DNA from: Numida meleagris
Taxonomy: Eukaryota; Chordata; Aves; Galliformes; Numididae
Assembly: GCF_002078875.1 (NCBI RefSeq)
Contig: NC_034413.1
Span: forward strand, 60,012,433-60,076,432
Direction: 5' to 3'
Length of the DNA stretch: 64,000 bases
In this document: piece after piece, positions 48,301 through 61,100 of the stretch
Position numbering within the stretch: position 1 is the stretch's first letter
How the letters are laid out: each line of letters begins with the position of its first letter
Program-made: the position numbers and the translations under genes
Notes under the pieces: model-generated
The model's database searches: none
Told to the model about the DNA's origin: nothing
Seen by the model: only the letters and a program-made list of their open reading frames with translations

Positions 48301-51300
48301 AGTCCATGAAGACTAGGTTCAGTGTAGATGTTCAGAACTGACTTTTGGGCTAGGAAGATCACAGGGTTTCTAAGGAGCTGAAGTGTTCAGAGGAATAACA
48401 TTTATGTATATGTCTTCTGCTAATAAGCATTCAGGTCAAATTTCTTCTTGGGCCCTCTTTGGAAGACTGCAGAACTATGATGCTCCTATTTAAAAAATAT
48501 TTGTTCTTTTCCTGTATGCTTGCTAAAAAGACCAAAATATGTTGCGCAGAATTTCTCCATCTGCTTCCAAACTCCCTCCCTGGAATACTATGCAGCAGAG
48601 AAAGCCTGCCCAGACTGAATAGCAGTTTTTGCCTAACTCTTATGGGGTTTTCCTATTGAAGTGGTTGGTACAGTTAAGAAGTGACTAGGCTGCTGCTGAT
48701 TTTTTTTGTTTTCTGGTTACTGAAGAAAACCACCGGGTTGTTTATCTGTGAGTGTTATGTTATTATTCAATTACATTGAGGGACAATCTTGCATTTTGGC
48801 CAATTTATTTTGAATGCTGCATGTTCCAGGGCCTCATTTGGTTCTGCGATTAATCCCTTTTCCTTCACAGGAGTTTGCATATTGCTTTGGATTATTTATA
48901 CTTCACTGTGCTTCCAAATCCATTATTAATCACACAGGTATTGAAATACATTTCACAGATAATACTGGACATACTGCCGTATTGTTTGCTCGCATAATAG
49001 TCATGCTTTCACTCGGCAGGTTTCTCATACATCAAATTATCATTAGATAAGAAAAAATGTTACGGTGAAGAGTTGCCAACAACTTAATGCTGAATGCTCA
49101 AGAAAAACCCTGATGTTCCCAATTCCAGGTGATGACTCCCGGGGACAATAAAGGAGCAGATGCTCTGGTTAGATGAGAGCATATCACCTTCAGGGATGTG
49201 AACACTGCAAGGTTCTGCTCAGTGGACTTAAAGGAAACCTCTCATTCATTTTTTTGTCCGGCAGCAGTCCAGATAACTAAACAAGAGAGACTTCTTTTAT
49301 GGTTGCATTTTGGTTAACAGAAAAAAAGGAAACGTTTTAATTTTGAGACCATCCCACAGCTATCAGTGACTATAAGAAGGTAGAGTCGGAGAGGATCATC
49401 TGGGGCACGGAGTTCCATTTTTGGCTTACCCAGACCCCTAGCAGCACATGCGCATGCTTCTCCAAGTTTGTTTTCATCATAACAGCCTCACAGCAAAAAC
49501 TGCAAAAGCTTAACTGAAGGGAATGGAGAATCAAGGAAGAAAACAGAGTGATCAAGAGTTTTATCAATACTTTAGGCCCTTTGCAAGGGCATAAGCTATT
49601 GGATAAAGCTCCCTGATACTCCCAGCTGATAGCTGGAATCATAAAGGCCAATTCCCTGTCCCCTGCTTTGCTTGCAGGTCTTTCCACCCTGTACCCTTTT
49701 ATAAAAATTGGTTAAACCCTGAGTGTTTGAGCAAGTGCACCAGCCAAGCTGTAGGAGATCCTAGCACACCTTGGAGACCGAAATACCTCTGTGTTTCCAT
49801 TTCCATATCTGTAATTAAGGCAAAGTGATAGTAATTTGACACAAAATCATTTTTCTGGTGCTTGAGTGGATGGCTGGTGCTGTCACTAAGATAGAAATTT
49901 GTTGAAGCTAAGGATTGGTTAAATAAGTCAAATATTGTTGATACAGCATCTCTCTTAGCTGTTCAAAAATGACATTTTTTTGCTTTAATCAAGTGAAATG
50001 AGTAATTCTTTTGTCTGCCCACGCAGTCAGGCACACACACTAAGTCCTCTGGGCTTATCAGGCTTCACAGTGGAGTGGAGGACATCCACTGTGTCATCCT
50101 CCTTAATTTCTGCAGTGTCTGCCGCTTTTCAGCTCAGTAAAAGGTCAGTTTCTGTAGACAACAACAGTAACAGTGTCTACATCACTTAAATTCCATCTCT
50201 TATCTGAAGTTCAGAGGAACAGCAACACAGGTTTACAGAATATCCTTCCAGAGATCTCGAAGGACTCTGCAAATAGAAAAAAAACTCCCCATCCCCCTCA
50301 AACCCCACTTCAACCCAGCCATTGAACCCCCAAAAAGTGTGACTGTTTTGCAGGTGGTAAGGACATGTCACAAGTGAGAAGTGACTCATGAGTTATACAC
50401 AGGAGAGCTGGGGAACAGCGAAGAGCAAAAGAGCTTGACTGTTGCCCGCCTGTGCTAACAGCTAATCTTAAAAAATGCATGAATGCATAAAATAAAAGTC
50501 GGTTTCTGCTTCTGCTGCCCTTTGAATTTCAATTTAAGTCATGTACAAATGACTCTGCATCCTTCCCTCTAGTGTAATTTCAGCTCTAACTTGGCCTAGC
50601 CTTCTGGAAAGAGGTTTGACTCAGAGAAGAAAGCTCTATCCACACTAAAATCTGCTGAAACCATTTTAAAGATTGGATTAAGTTCAGATGTTGGGGGGGG
50701 GGACTTGTGAATGCTCCTTATATGATTGTGCTTATAATTTATCTGGAATAATCTTAATCTTCATAATTTATATAATTACAGTGTATTAATATGGTTCCTT
50801 TAGACACATTCTCCTGCAGACAAGCATCATGTGTACAGAATCACAGCTGGGCTGGGGTAGCATCCCCTAACCTGTCACACATTTCTACCAACTCAACCGT
50901 AGCCTTGAAAATGACAAATTCAGCTTGCCTTTGTGAGATTCCTGCTCATAATTTCTCCTCATAGAACACATTTTGAATTCTCCTTGTTTTATGTGGTATT
51001 TTGAAAGCCTCCATGCTGCCTGCTCTTGGACTGTTCATTCTGGGCTCAAAATAATGAGATTGCCCAGAGGAATAAAGGGGATTTCTTGGGGTGGAGCAGT
51101 GTCTTGAAGACACAAGTTGAATGGAGAACCCTTTGGGACAGGGCCATCATCCTGATTTGTCTGTTGAGTTCTTAGAGGGGTCTGCCCTGGGACAAAATCT
51201 TGTTAAAAGACAGCTGGGCGCACTGCAAGGGAGCTTTACAGTAAAAGACCTCAAGTGTTTGTTTTTCCCTTTTATTGTAAGAAGGGAAAAGGTTATCAAA

Positions 51301-51774
51301 TGGAAATTAATGTTTTATTTGTGGGGAGAAAGTTGCTGGATTTACTTATTTATTTTGAAAATAGCAACATCATGACCCCTTCAGCATTTGTGTGTCATTA
51401 CTGCTGTGAAAATTAAACTCTATTCTCTGTGTTCAGGTTTGCAACATCAAAGGATCATAGAACAGTCGTCTTTGATGTTAAACTTTTCTGCTGATGCTGT
51501 CTGTGGTCAGGTAATACCACATGATTTATGTGAAAAGGATTGACCTTTACTGATTTTCTCATGTTCACTAGGGAGACAAAGATGTAATGCATCAGTGGGA
51601 TACAAGATATAGTCATCAAGAAATTCCTCATTATTAGAGAACAGATCTTTACCTTCCCAAAATCAACTGTGATGCGTTTCCTTTGCATTTAATTTCTTTG
51701 GTGTGTTTGTGTAATTATTTAATATTAAAGAAAGAGAAGTGTGGTTTGGTCATATAGTTAGTAAAATCATGCCT
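45371..51774. other. Long non-coding stretch, no gene seen
   Basis: Includes a T-run near 47287-47305 and a G10 run at 50693-50702. The 146-codon plus frame at 46961-47401 and the 107-codon frame at 46309-46632 have no domain; the first runs through low-complexity T-rich sequence. The part 48780-49050 looks like clean unique AT-rich sequence with an octamer-like TTTGCATA but no firm evidence of function. Confidence 0.45.
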
Positions 51775-51944
51775 TGGGACTACCAGGCCTGGGAAGAACT
51801 GGCTCCTCTCACTCAACTATTGGCCAGCCTAAGCATGTCGCTTTACCTCTTTATAAAATAAAGCATAATGGTTCCTCCATTGTAAAGATGTGAGATCTAC
51901 TGCTGAAAAGCAGTACATAAGAGTTAGGTAATATTATTTCTGGC
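51775..51944 (+). repeat. MIR-like amniote SINE
   Basis: 'ctttacctctttataaaata' followed by 'tgagatctactgctgaaaag' and 'acataagagttaggtaatat' corresponds to the MIR core end and the LINE-derived tail ('gagatctacngatgaaaagc', 'atataagagctaggtatta'). The head is recognisable only weakly ('ggctcctctcactcaactat'). The next copy begins directly after it. Confidence 0.7.
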
Positions 51945-52092
51945 TCTCCTACAGATGTGCTTAGTGTTCAGTTTTCCCATCTGTAATGTGGGGATGTTAG
52001 AACTAATCTACCTCCCAGGGTTGTTTTGCTTAATTCCATAAAGTACTTGAAAACCTCACATGGAAAGAGTTATAGGAGCACAAGGTTTCTTA
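51945..52092 (+). repeat. Second MIR-like SINE in tandem
   Basis: 'cagttttcccatctgtaa' (51969-51986), 'cctcccagggttgtttt' (52011-52027), 'ataaagtacttgaaaacctc' and 'tggaaagagttataggagc' reproduce the MIR core and tail in order. It follows the previous copy in the same orientation without spacer; its own 5' head is missing or very diverged. Confidence 0.75.
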
Positions 52093-55000
52093 ATAAAGCT
52101 CATTCATGAGTAATGTATTTTTGAAGTAAGTGACTTGAACCTTCACCCATAGTTGGAAACCAACATGAGCCAAGTTGTCTTTGTTGTTCAGCAAAGGTTG
52201 GTTGATATTTTTTTTCCTTACATATTTAATTCTCATACAGCTTCACATTTCTGGTTTCTGGCTATGACTGAAAGCAGAAATGCCAAAATACCACAAGAGA
52301 AGACAGGGTTGTTGGCTTTTTTTTGTTGTTGTTTTGATTTTTTTGTTTTTTTTTCCTGACCCTCCCAGAAGCTGGAAGTTCTAAAACGCACAAGAATCTT
52401 CCCCGACATCCCCAGTTCTCAGTTTCTCCCCTGAATGTGGAGATTTACCCAAGCACAGCCAGTGCCAGGAATCTTTTGAGATCTGCCCTGCTATGCTCAA
52501 CACAATGTGCAAGCAACTCTTGGGTGCATCAGGGCTGCTCTGTTGAGATAACCACTAGGTGTTTTATCAGTACTTATCTACCATGCCTTGAGCTATACAA
52601 GACCACATTCAGCCTCACCACTGCGCAATTATTGTTGCTGATTATTGCACATAGCATGGTAAGCGACTTCTGAGATGCCGCTCAAATGCAGAGGCTAACA
52701 CGGTCTTTACATCAAAGGGCTGTAAGAGAAAATTAGCCAAAACTCATTTATCTCGATGTCAAAATCCCTGCTAGCTAGGGAGGAAGCGAAGTTGGACCAG
52801 CGTGGAAGGCTTTTAGGAATCCTGGCCTTGACACTGCGGGATGCATTACAAACCCGGATTTGTGGGAACTCTGCCGGCACATAATCCATAGTCGAACCGC
52901 TCTGTGCATATCACTGATGTGTGTAAAAGAGGGATAGTGCCAGGAGCAGAGCAGCGAACCTGGAGCTGGGGAAGTTTGCAGCCGGGGTTTCCTCGCGCGG
53001 GGAGGCAAGGACGGCTTGCTCCTGCCCCCTCCTGGTGCGGCCCTAAAAGGCAAGGGACTGCGAACATGGCACCTTCAGTTCTCAAGGGTTTGTACCTGGG
53101 CAGAATGGAAAACGCTGTCCGTTTTCATGGCACGAATAGGTGCTGCCATTGCTTCTTTGCTTCTTGTCTCTCTAAGTCCAACTGAGCTCTGTACAATCAA
53201 ATCGAAGCCGGCCTTCTTCCACTTCTTCATGGGAGTATGTTGTTTTAGGAAATACGCTTCTTAGTTCATAGTAAGTTGGCCTGATGCTTTGCCAGCTGTG
53301 AAACAGGCAATGCAAATCATTTAAAGAACAGGTAGAGAAAGACATGCAGCCCTCTAGGAAATGTAGGGACTCCACTCTAGCAGGTAGCTGGGAAACCTAA
53401 GTTTAATTTTAAGAAGAAATCTTGGCACTTTGTAATATGTTACCATAGTGCCTTTGAAGAAAAGACAGCCCCTAGGGACTGCATTACATGGAGAGAGAGA
53501 GTTGCGGCCCCCAGCGGGTATTTTGGCACAGCTGGGTGGGCAGACAGCTGCAGCACACACTGTGTGGTGTGTGCCCACAGAAACAATCCAAGTGTGGTAA
53601 GTTGGGGCAGCTATTGTGTGTGGATCTGTAGTTCCAGACTTGAATCCTTCCACCTTTCGGATTTAGCACAGGTTGAATTCCATTGAGCACAAACCAAAAT
53701 TTGGGTGAACACCCTAAATCTGGACTCTCTGTCTCTCTCGAATCTTTGTTAAGCTATTCCACTTTTTAAAATGATCATCATTCAACAGAGCAGAAGAGGA
53801 CCATACAATAACTTTCTGGCCTTTTGGCTATAGGATTGGCTTAGAATAAGCTTGAATCTTCATGCCATTGGCAAAACTATAAAATCTATTCTGGTTGTGA
53901 TGAATGTTCCCTTGACACCAACATATTTCTTCAAAAAAAACTTGCTGTCACAAATGTTGTGTTTCCAAACACAGTAAATAGAGCTGATGAGGTATTGTTA
54001 AATATCCATTGCCATTGTTACATATCCATTCTCGTAAGTGTAAGATACATTTAGTGCCGAGACTGAGTCTTCTCCATTTTTGAATGGTTTTGTGGTATTC
54101 TATCTTCTTCTAGATTTTGTAGTAAGTTTCAGCCTGCATTTTCAGAGGCTGTTTGCATTTCAGGAGATGGTGTTGAACATTGCCTGAACTGGTAGGAGCA
54201 CTCTTTCTGTACAGCTGTATCTCAGCCTGAGCCAAAGTGGTAGCTGCTTGCTAAGGTCTTACTTTTCTTCAACATGTTTGAAAGACACACCTTGCAGCGC
54301 TATATGGGCAAGCTTGATGATGTAGATTCCTCTCTGTGTAAAATAACTTCCTTTTCCTTTATGTGTTTTGGCTGATAAATTTCTGTACAAAGGTTTGCAA
54401 CACAGCTCTGTTTGGGTACCATGTAGCTGGAGAAAAGTGGACGGCAGACTTCATGGTCCTGGTGGATGTATAGCTGTTGGAGGAGGAGATTGAATGCCAA
54501 GTAATTCCTGCTAAATGGACAATATCAAAGAGAGGGAAAAAAAGGGAAAGACTTTGCTTTCTTCTAGTAATGTCCCACAGTTTCAGGGAAGGCTGGCTGC
54601 ACAAACTTTTCTCCACCTGAGTAACATTTTTTTCAGGGAAATTTCCAGAGATTGATTCTTTTCATTTAGCTTCTCTGGGCTTTTCCTTTGCAGGGTGGAG
54701 CTGGACAATTTGAAGGCTTGTGACTCTCTGGTGCATTCAGTGAATATCTGCACCCAACAGCATGGGTGAAATGCTGAAATGCACAGAAAACTCTGAACAG
54801 AGCCACAAAAATTTGGGGGGGGGGGGGGAGTGAATCATTTGTTCACCACTCAAAAAATCAGTTATGGGTTTGACATTTCAAGAAAACTTTGCGTATACTT
54901 ATGTTTATATGCAACAGACCACAAAGACGAAACAATTTGAAATCAAAGAAACAGTTTAGTTAGCCTGATATAAATATCTTGGGTTTTTTTCCATCATTCT

Positions 55001-55815
55001 TTCCATCAAGAAACACACATGAACTTCACTTCAGGGCAGTGTTTTTCTTCCTTCAAGTTCACCTGGCAAGCTGAAAAATTAGTTATTTGTACAGGGCTGG
55101 TTGTGAATCATCCTGACTCTGCTGCGTCTCTGCTGAGGAGGACATGTTAGCCCCTGCCACCTTTGCGTGGTGCTTTTGATTTTTCTGCTTTCAAGTTCAC
55201 CATGATCCAGTTTGGCCTCAGATAGTCTGAAAAACACCATTTCTCAAAAAGCACTTGAACTGCTCCAGGGCAGGTAAGTACTGAGATAGGTATTAGATAA
55301 CCAGAACCTCAATTTCTGTTCTTTCCCAGACTCTAGCAGATCCAAACAAACAAAACAAAATAAAAGAATAATAATTAAAAACAAGAAAAATGGAAAAATA
55401 GGCAGATATGTCTCACCTTCTAAATATATAGGAATTGAAGTTTTCTACCGCTACATAACGTTATGTTCAAATTATCATTCATACACGACACCATGGAGGA
55501 CATATCCCTCCTCAAGAGTTTTAACATCACACCTCTGACTTTTACACGAAGCATAAACCAGAAGTGATAGCAGTAGATGGGGCCTTGAAGGGGACAGCTA
55601 GCCCCATCTCTGCCTTAAGCATCATCTTTTAGAGAATACTAGCCTGGATGTAAAGTAAACAGAGTTTTAGCGTCTTTGGTATTTAATTAGAGTCACTGAA
55701 ATGTTTTTAGCTCATTTCTAGTTAGATTGTTTTCAAGCTTTGTTTTATCATCTTTCTTACTAATGAGCTGCATTGCTGTATCACATTGGAGGTCTCTTTT
55801 TCATGGACATCCAGA
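52093..55815. other. Non-coding stretch with a small CpG-richer patch and G-tract
   Basis: About 11 CpG dinucleotides fall within roughly 200 bases at 52870-53055 (CTCGCGCGG core), unusual for this window but short of an island. Overlapping frames of 79-99 codons there reflect low stop density. A G14 run lies at 54815-54828. No domain or repeat family recognised elsewhere. Confidence 0.5.
54815..54828 (+). repeat. G14 homopolymer
   Basis: Fourteen G in a row in AT-rich surroundings; length probably unstable. Confidence 0.9.
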
Positions 55816-57190
55816 GCTTCTGCACTAAGAGGGGACCATGCAATCATCACATTTTCTTTCCTCTAAGTCACAGACTTTATATTTCATGCTGTTACTCAGT
55901 ACTTTACATTTGAATTAAACATAGCTTTTTTTTCTTATTTCCTTTTTTCTTTTTGGAATAAAATATGTATTCTGGAAAAGTATCTAATTCTGATATGAAT
56001 ACATCAGGAAATGGATAATCAATCATTTCCTTTAGAAGTTTGTTCCAGTGGTTAATCGCCGTCACTGCTTGAAAAATTGTGACCGTTTTGAATTTCTGAT
56101 TTCAACTTCCAGTCACCGGTTCTCATTATGCCTTTCTCTGCCAGATGTAAGAACCCTTTAGTATCCAGTACGTTCTCGTCTGGAAGTAACTATGCAGTGT
56201 AATTAAGACATCACTCATTTTTTTCTTCCCAATAAACTCAGTAGATGGGTCTCTAAATCTCCCATGGTCAGGTGTCCATTTGTCAGTTCAGTCTAATGCT
56301 CTCTGTTGCCTTTTGGATTGCAATAGCGGTTGGTAAAAGCTGATATCCAGGCTCCTGTGTGGTGTTCTGCTGTGTGGGAGTAAAATCCCATTGCTGTTCA
56401 CCATTCCCTTGTTCGTATGTGTGTGGATCATGTGAATGACTTCATTTGTTGTTTGCTTGGTTTTAAGTCTTTCTGAATTTGATATTTCACTGTGTTTTAT
56501 GTGCCCACCATATTCCCCAAATCTTTCTCCGGAATCACAGCTTTCCAGGGTCCCATTGGATTCAGTTTTCTTCTCGGCCTTATACATTACCTTTGCGCTG
56601 ACTGTATTAATGTCTTCTTCATTTCAAATGGGATCCCTTTAACAAGTGACCTGAGATACTCCCTGTATGAATATTTTCATTTCATCATTATTTACCAGGC
56701 TTCTAATATTTGTGTCAGCCATCTGTCTGTCAGTGCTGACTTTATATTCCCTTGCAGAACATCAGTGAAAATGCTGAGCAGAATGGAGTATACTTCAAAG
56801 CCCTGCAGAAAGCCAGGATAGCATCCTCATTTGATGATGGTCTGATTGACGCAGCTGGGTTTTGAGTTATGTTAAATAGCCATGTCTTAGCCATTTAACA
56901 TAAGTTTCCTTGATGTTATATGGTGTTTATCTAGTAAGTATGTCAAGCACTAAGTCTAAAGCCTTGAGAAAGTCTGCTACATCTGTGCAGTTAACTTTTG
57001 TGCAGGCAGAACATGAAACCAGTTTTATTTGAGGAGAGCTATTTTCCATAAACCCACATTGACTGGCAGTAATTAAAATCTTGTTCTTTCATGTTTCAGC
57101 AGTTCAGTCCTGTCTCAGCTTTTCAGCTATTTTACCTGGGATTGATGTGAGGTTAACTGCTCAATAGTTTCTCCGTAATTGCACTTGATT

Positions 57191-57239
57191 TCCTCTTCCT
57201 CCCTCCCTCCCTCTTTATCTCTCTCCCTCTCGCTTTCCA
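57191..57239. repeat. (CCCT)n-type polypyrimidine microsatellite
   Basis: TCCTCTTCC then repeated CTCC units and CTCTC runs, inside the ancient CR1. The other strand is purine-only and could form triplex or slipped structures. Confidence 0.85.
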
Positions 57240-57615
57240 GGCTACTACCCTGCTTCCAGTCACCTGGGATCCCTCTGATATTAGAATTTATTAAAAATTA
57301 ACATTATCAAGCCAGAGTTCTCCTCTGTCAAATATTTTAGGACCCCTGAGTGTGATTTATTCAGTCCTGCTGATTTAAAAATGTTTATCTCTACGAGATG
57401 ATGTTTAACATCCTGCTTATTTCCTGATGGGTTGGAAAGGAGGTGTTCAACTTTAGTCTCATATAAATAGCACCTTGCTATTACTTCCCAAACACCAAAC
57501 AAATATTTATTGAATGACTCTGGCTTTTTGTATTATTATTTGAAATTTTATGCTGGCAATATGTCTATCTAACACAACTGAAGAAATCCTGCTATAATTG
57601 CCATGGGTCAGCATT

Positions 57616-57850
57616 TCATAGAACCATATAATTGTTTGAGTTGGAAGGGACCTTTAAAAGTCACCGAGTTCAAGCCCTCTGCAATGAATAAGGACACCCA
57701 CGGCTCGATAACGGTGATCAGAGGTCAGGTCCAGACTGACCTGGAATGTCTCCAGGGACAGGGTATCCATCACCTCTCTGGGCAATCTGTGCCAGTGCCT
57801 CACCACCCTTATCGTAAAAAATTTCTTCCTTACGTACCTTCCTGCATGAG
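57616..57850 (-). mobile_element. Younger CR1 inserted in the ancient CR1 (minus strand)
   Basis: Starts 'tcatagaaccatataattgt', then 'gagttggaagggaccttt', 'ctggaatgtctccagggaca', 'cacctctctgggcaatctgt' and 'gccagtgcctcaccaccctt'. This is a CR1 subfamily with the 'gttggaagggacctt' end, different from the copies at 9-12 kb. The 5' side fades out around 57850-57900. It sits between two colinear parts of the ancient element and so is later than it. A 101-codon plus frame across it is not a gene. Confidence 0.87.
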
Positions 57851-58110
57851 GTGCTTCAGTTCATCACTCTATACTTCAGAGCATTGCTATATTTTTGCCA
57901 TTAGTTAAATCTTTAAAATACTTCTGATTTACCAGTGAAGTAGCTGGGCCTTAGCCAGTCTGTCCTTGATGATGCTGACGGACTGACTCTGTTCTGAAAG
58001 AACTTCTGATTTTCATTCATTTTTTCCTCTCTGAATTTTTCCTCCCACTCGCTCTTCTTGTAATTTTCCTCAGCTGGAGGATATTAGCCTTTGGGAAGCA
58101 CCGGCTACAA

Positions 58111-61100
58111 TTGTCTTCATTTTGTCCACTTTTAATTACAAACACTTAGGATAATGTTGCTTTCCAGCTGTGTGAATGATATGTTCTTTGTTAATCAGGA
58201 TGAGTTACAAAATGAGTTAATTCAAGTTGGATGCAGTACTTTTTCCTTATGTGAATGAGTAAGCGCATCTTGTCATCAGATCACTCTCACTCTTATTTGG
58301 GTGAACTGCACTGCACCCAGTAATAATGAGATTAAGCTTTCTTCAGAAACACAGGTGAGACCTGGGAATCTCTGTGCTTCATCCAGGCCTGAAATTCAGC
58401 TTCTCCAGGGGATAACAGGCATCAGACTTTGCTGTTCATATTAGCCTTATCTCACATTTGGTTTATTACTCTGCCTAAGTTGCTCCATATTCTAATGACT
58501 TCCTCAGAACTCACTGCTGCAGATGGTGTATTTATATTAACTTAAAGATTGCATTCCATCTTTCAAATGAGATTAATAAATTTTCAGGCCATTGTGGTTA
58601 CCCGAGCTGACCTCCTATAAACACAGCCTATAATTCTTCACCTAGATTCCAGCATCTGGCCCCATAACTCATACTTGAAACACAATGTATCTTTTTTAGA
58701 AATATCTTTTTTTTAGAAATACATCTCAGAACATGTGAGGCCTCTGTCACTTGAAAATATTTCCATGTTTAGAATGAAATCTTAATGTCTTGGTGATTGC
58801 ATAGATGTCACAGTACCTATGTCTGTTTCTATGTGTGACAGTGGCATAGCCCTACCTGGTACTGAAGTACCTGTCTTCTCTCTACCTAAAATGCTTTTCT
58901 TAGTCTCTTTCGAGTCAATATTTTTCTAGAAATGAACATGATCTGAAAACCACAGAGTTACAGATGGTTAATGAAAGATGCATGATAAAAAACAAAATAA
59001 TCGGATTGCCTACAGTGACATCCCACATTGACACATGTGCATGCATATGTTGACTTTCTGTACATTTTATTGCTATGATTTACTTTTCTGTAATTTCTTT
59101 CAAATGAGGATGGAGCAATAGCTGCTGGAATAGGGACAGTGTTGTCATTTGCTGTATGAAGCTTTTAGTATCTGAGATTAGCAACAGAAAGCAAGGACTA
59201 GAACTAAGCATTCAACCTCTTACTAGTACTCCTGGGTTTTATGCTTTTTTTTTTTTATTTCATTTCATTTCTTTTTCTATGGTGAGCTTTTACACTGAAG
59301 CCTAATATACTCTTGCAGAATGGCATTCTCCTGGGCCTATTTGAAATTCTTGATCTTTTCTGCATCTGTTTAAATCCTGCATTCATGCACGTACAGTACA
59401 AGGTCAACCTTTTTGTTTGTTACTTTTATGGAGTTTAAATAAAGTCCAAATACCTGACCGAGATACCTGTCTGGTGCAGCCTTGTGACAGTTGCAAAATC
59501 TTCAGACTCAGAGTGTCACATGATTAACTGTTGCATGAGGAATACGAGAAACCATAAAATCATGGATTTTGCCATAGAAAGGGTATGCTTTGGAACTGAG
59601 AGCTATCTAAAGCCTTGTTCACCACTAATGAGAATGTGGAATGCGGTGAACCATGCTTAAAGAAAAAAACAACCAAGCAGAATGTTGCCAGCTTGTCCTC
59701 TGAACAGAGCCCCATGGACAAGGAAGGCTGATAGCTCACAAACAAACCACAAAGCTTGGCCTTTTTGTAGACTTGCTATCTTAAAATTTGGTCTTACCCC
59801 ACAGCATGGCTAATCAGCTTCAGAGATCTATGAGTATACAAGTAGAGATGATCTGCTGCCAAGGATGTCTTTGTTTATTTCGATGGACGTTAGCACACTT
59901 GTGTCCATTAGAGGCACTTTCCAAGCCAATACTGAACCAACGCACCAATTTGGCATTTAGAGGCATTACGCTCTAAGGGGTTCCTGTTCATCTCAAATAT
60001 AAACCTGGACTGCTTCTTGTGAAACTTATTGCTCTGCTAAAATCTCAAGAAACTGCTCATGGAAGGTGTTGTTTTGGAATGTCTACACTTAGCCCTGAAA
60101 TTATAATTACTTTCATTTTCTATCTTTTTTTTCTTTCTTTTTTTTCTTCTCAAAATATAAACTCCCTTCAGACTTTTGAAAAGATTATTTTATATTTATG
60201 CTACATTTTATTGGTGTGGATCTTTAGGGAGAGGCTGACGTCTAAAGGAAATTTATTATTAAGAACTAGTTATACTGTTTCCCAGAAGTGAGCTTGTTAC
60301 TGCCACATCTTTGTCAAAACTCTATAATTCGTAATTATGTTTGTCTGACCTACATTCTTTTGTGTAATTGTAGCAAGATATGGTATTTTTCAATTCTGAA
60401 GTAAAAACGTCCACAACAACTGTGGAGTGGAGTGTTGCCGGGCAGAAGCTTTCACCCGCAAAAGGCGATAGCATTTTTGTGGTGGAGGATGCATTTTTTT
60501 AAAATGTTTATAGCACTAGGATCCTATGGGGATAAAAAGCAATGTAGAAATAAGTTAGATATAATGACATGATTTTTCAGAACCTAGGAAACTAATGGTC
60601 AATTAAATCCCAGTGGAGGGTGCATATTAGCTTCCTGGTTTGTTTTGGACCCATGACTGGAATGTGTATGCACATGCTATTCAGTCTGGAACATTCATGT
60701 GAATGATCCTTTGGGTAACTTAACTGCTACAAATGGCACTTCCATCTAAAATTGTTATTGTGCTGTTTTTCTACACCAGTTGTGTCTTCTGTAATAAATA
60801 GATCTGATGATCAGGTTAGAAAATTTTCTCTCTCTGATTTTACCTTTTAGAAAAGAAAGAAGAATCAGGTTCCTTCTGAGATTCTTCAGAGATTAGAATG
60901 TCTTCCTTTCCACTTAACAAATCATATTTTTATTTCCCCTAAATAACATGAGAACTATTTTCCCTACTGCTTCACCTTAGATGTTTTCAAAGTTTTGCAG
61001 CCCACGAAGCTTGGAGGATCGTTAGCATTTCCCAGTACTTGGACTAGATAATAGAACCACAAACCTGGGTTTCTGAGCCTTTCACTCTCTGGCTTATTGA

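Larger units (their letters stand above)
55816..58110 (-). mobile_element. Ancient CR1-type LINE, long minus-strand copy, interrupted
   Basis: The reverse-complement orientation of the old amniote (turtle/crocodile-like) CR1 can be followed for about 2.3 kb. From the 3' side it shows 'tgttccagtggttaatcgcc' (56041-56060), 'atgcctttctctgccagatg', 'ccccaaatctttctccggaa', motif C seen in minus translation as MADTNI ('FADDTKI') near 56700-56730, 'attttccataaacccacatt' (57041-57060), and 'ctgatttaaaaatgtttatc' (from 57370). A final part at 57860-58110, beyond a younger CR1 insertion, includes 'aagaacttctgattttcatt'. It spans the end of the endonuclease-RT linker through the 3' UTR. Dozens of stops and indels; inactive. 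A CT-rich microsatellite has grown inside it at 57191-57239. The 99- and 109-codon frames over it are artefacts. Confidence 0.8.

Noticed and set aside
52437..53264. Cluster of overlapping frames of 78-93 codons as a multi-exon gene
   Set aside because: They overlap on both strands at a CpG-richer patch, the pattern of low stop density; no domain or paired splice sites.
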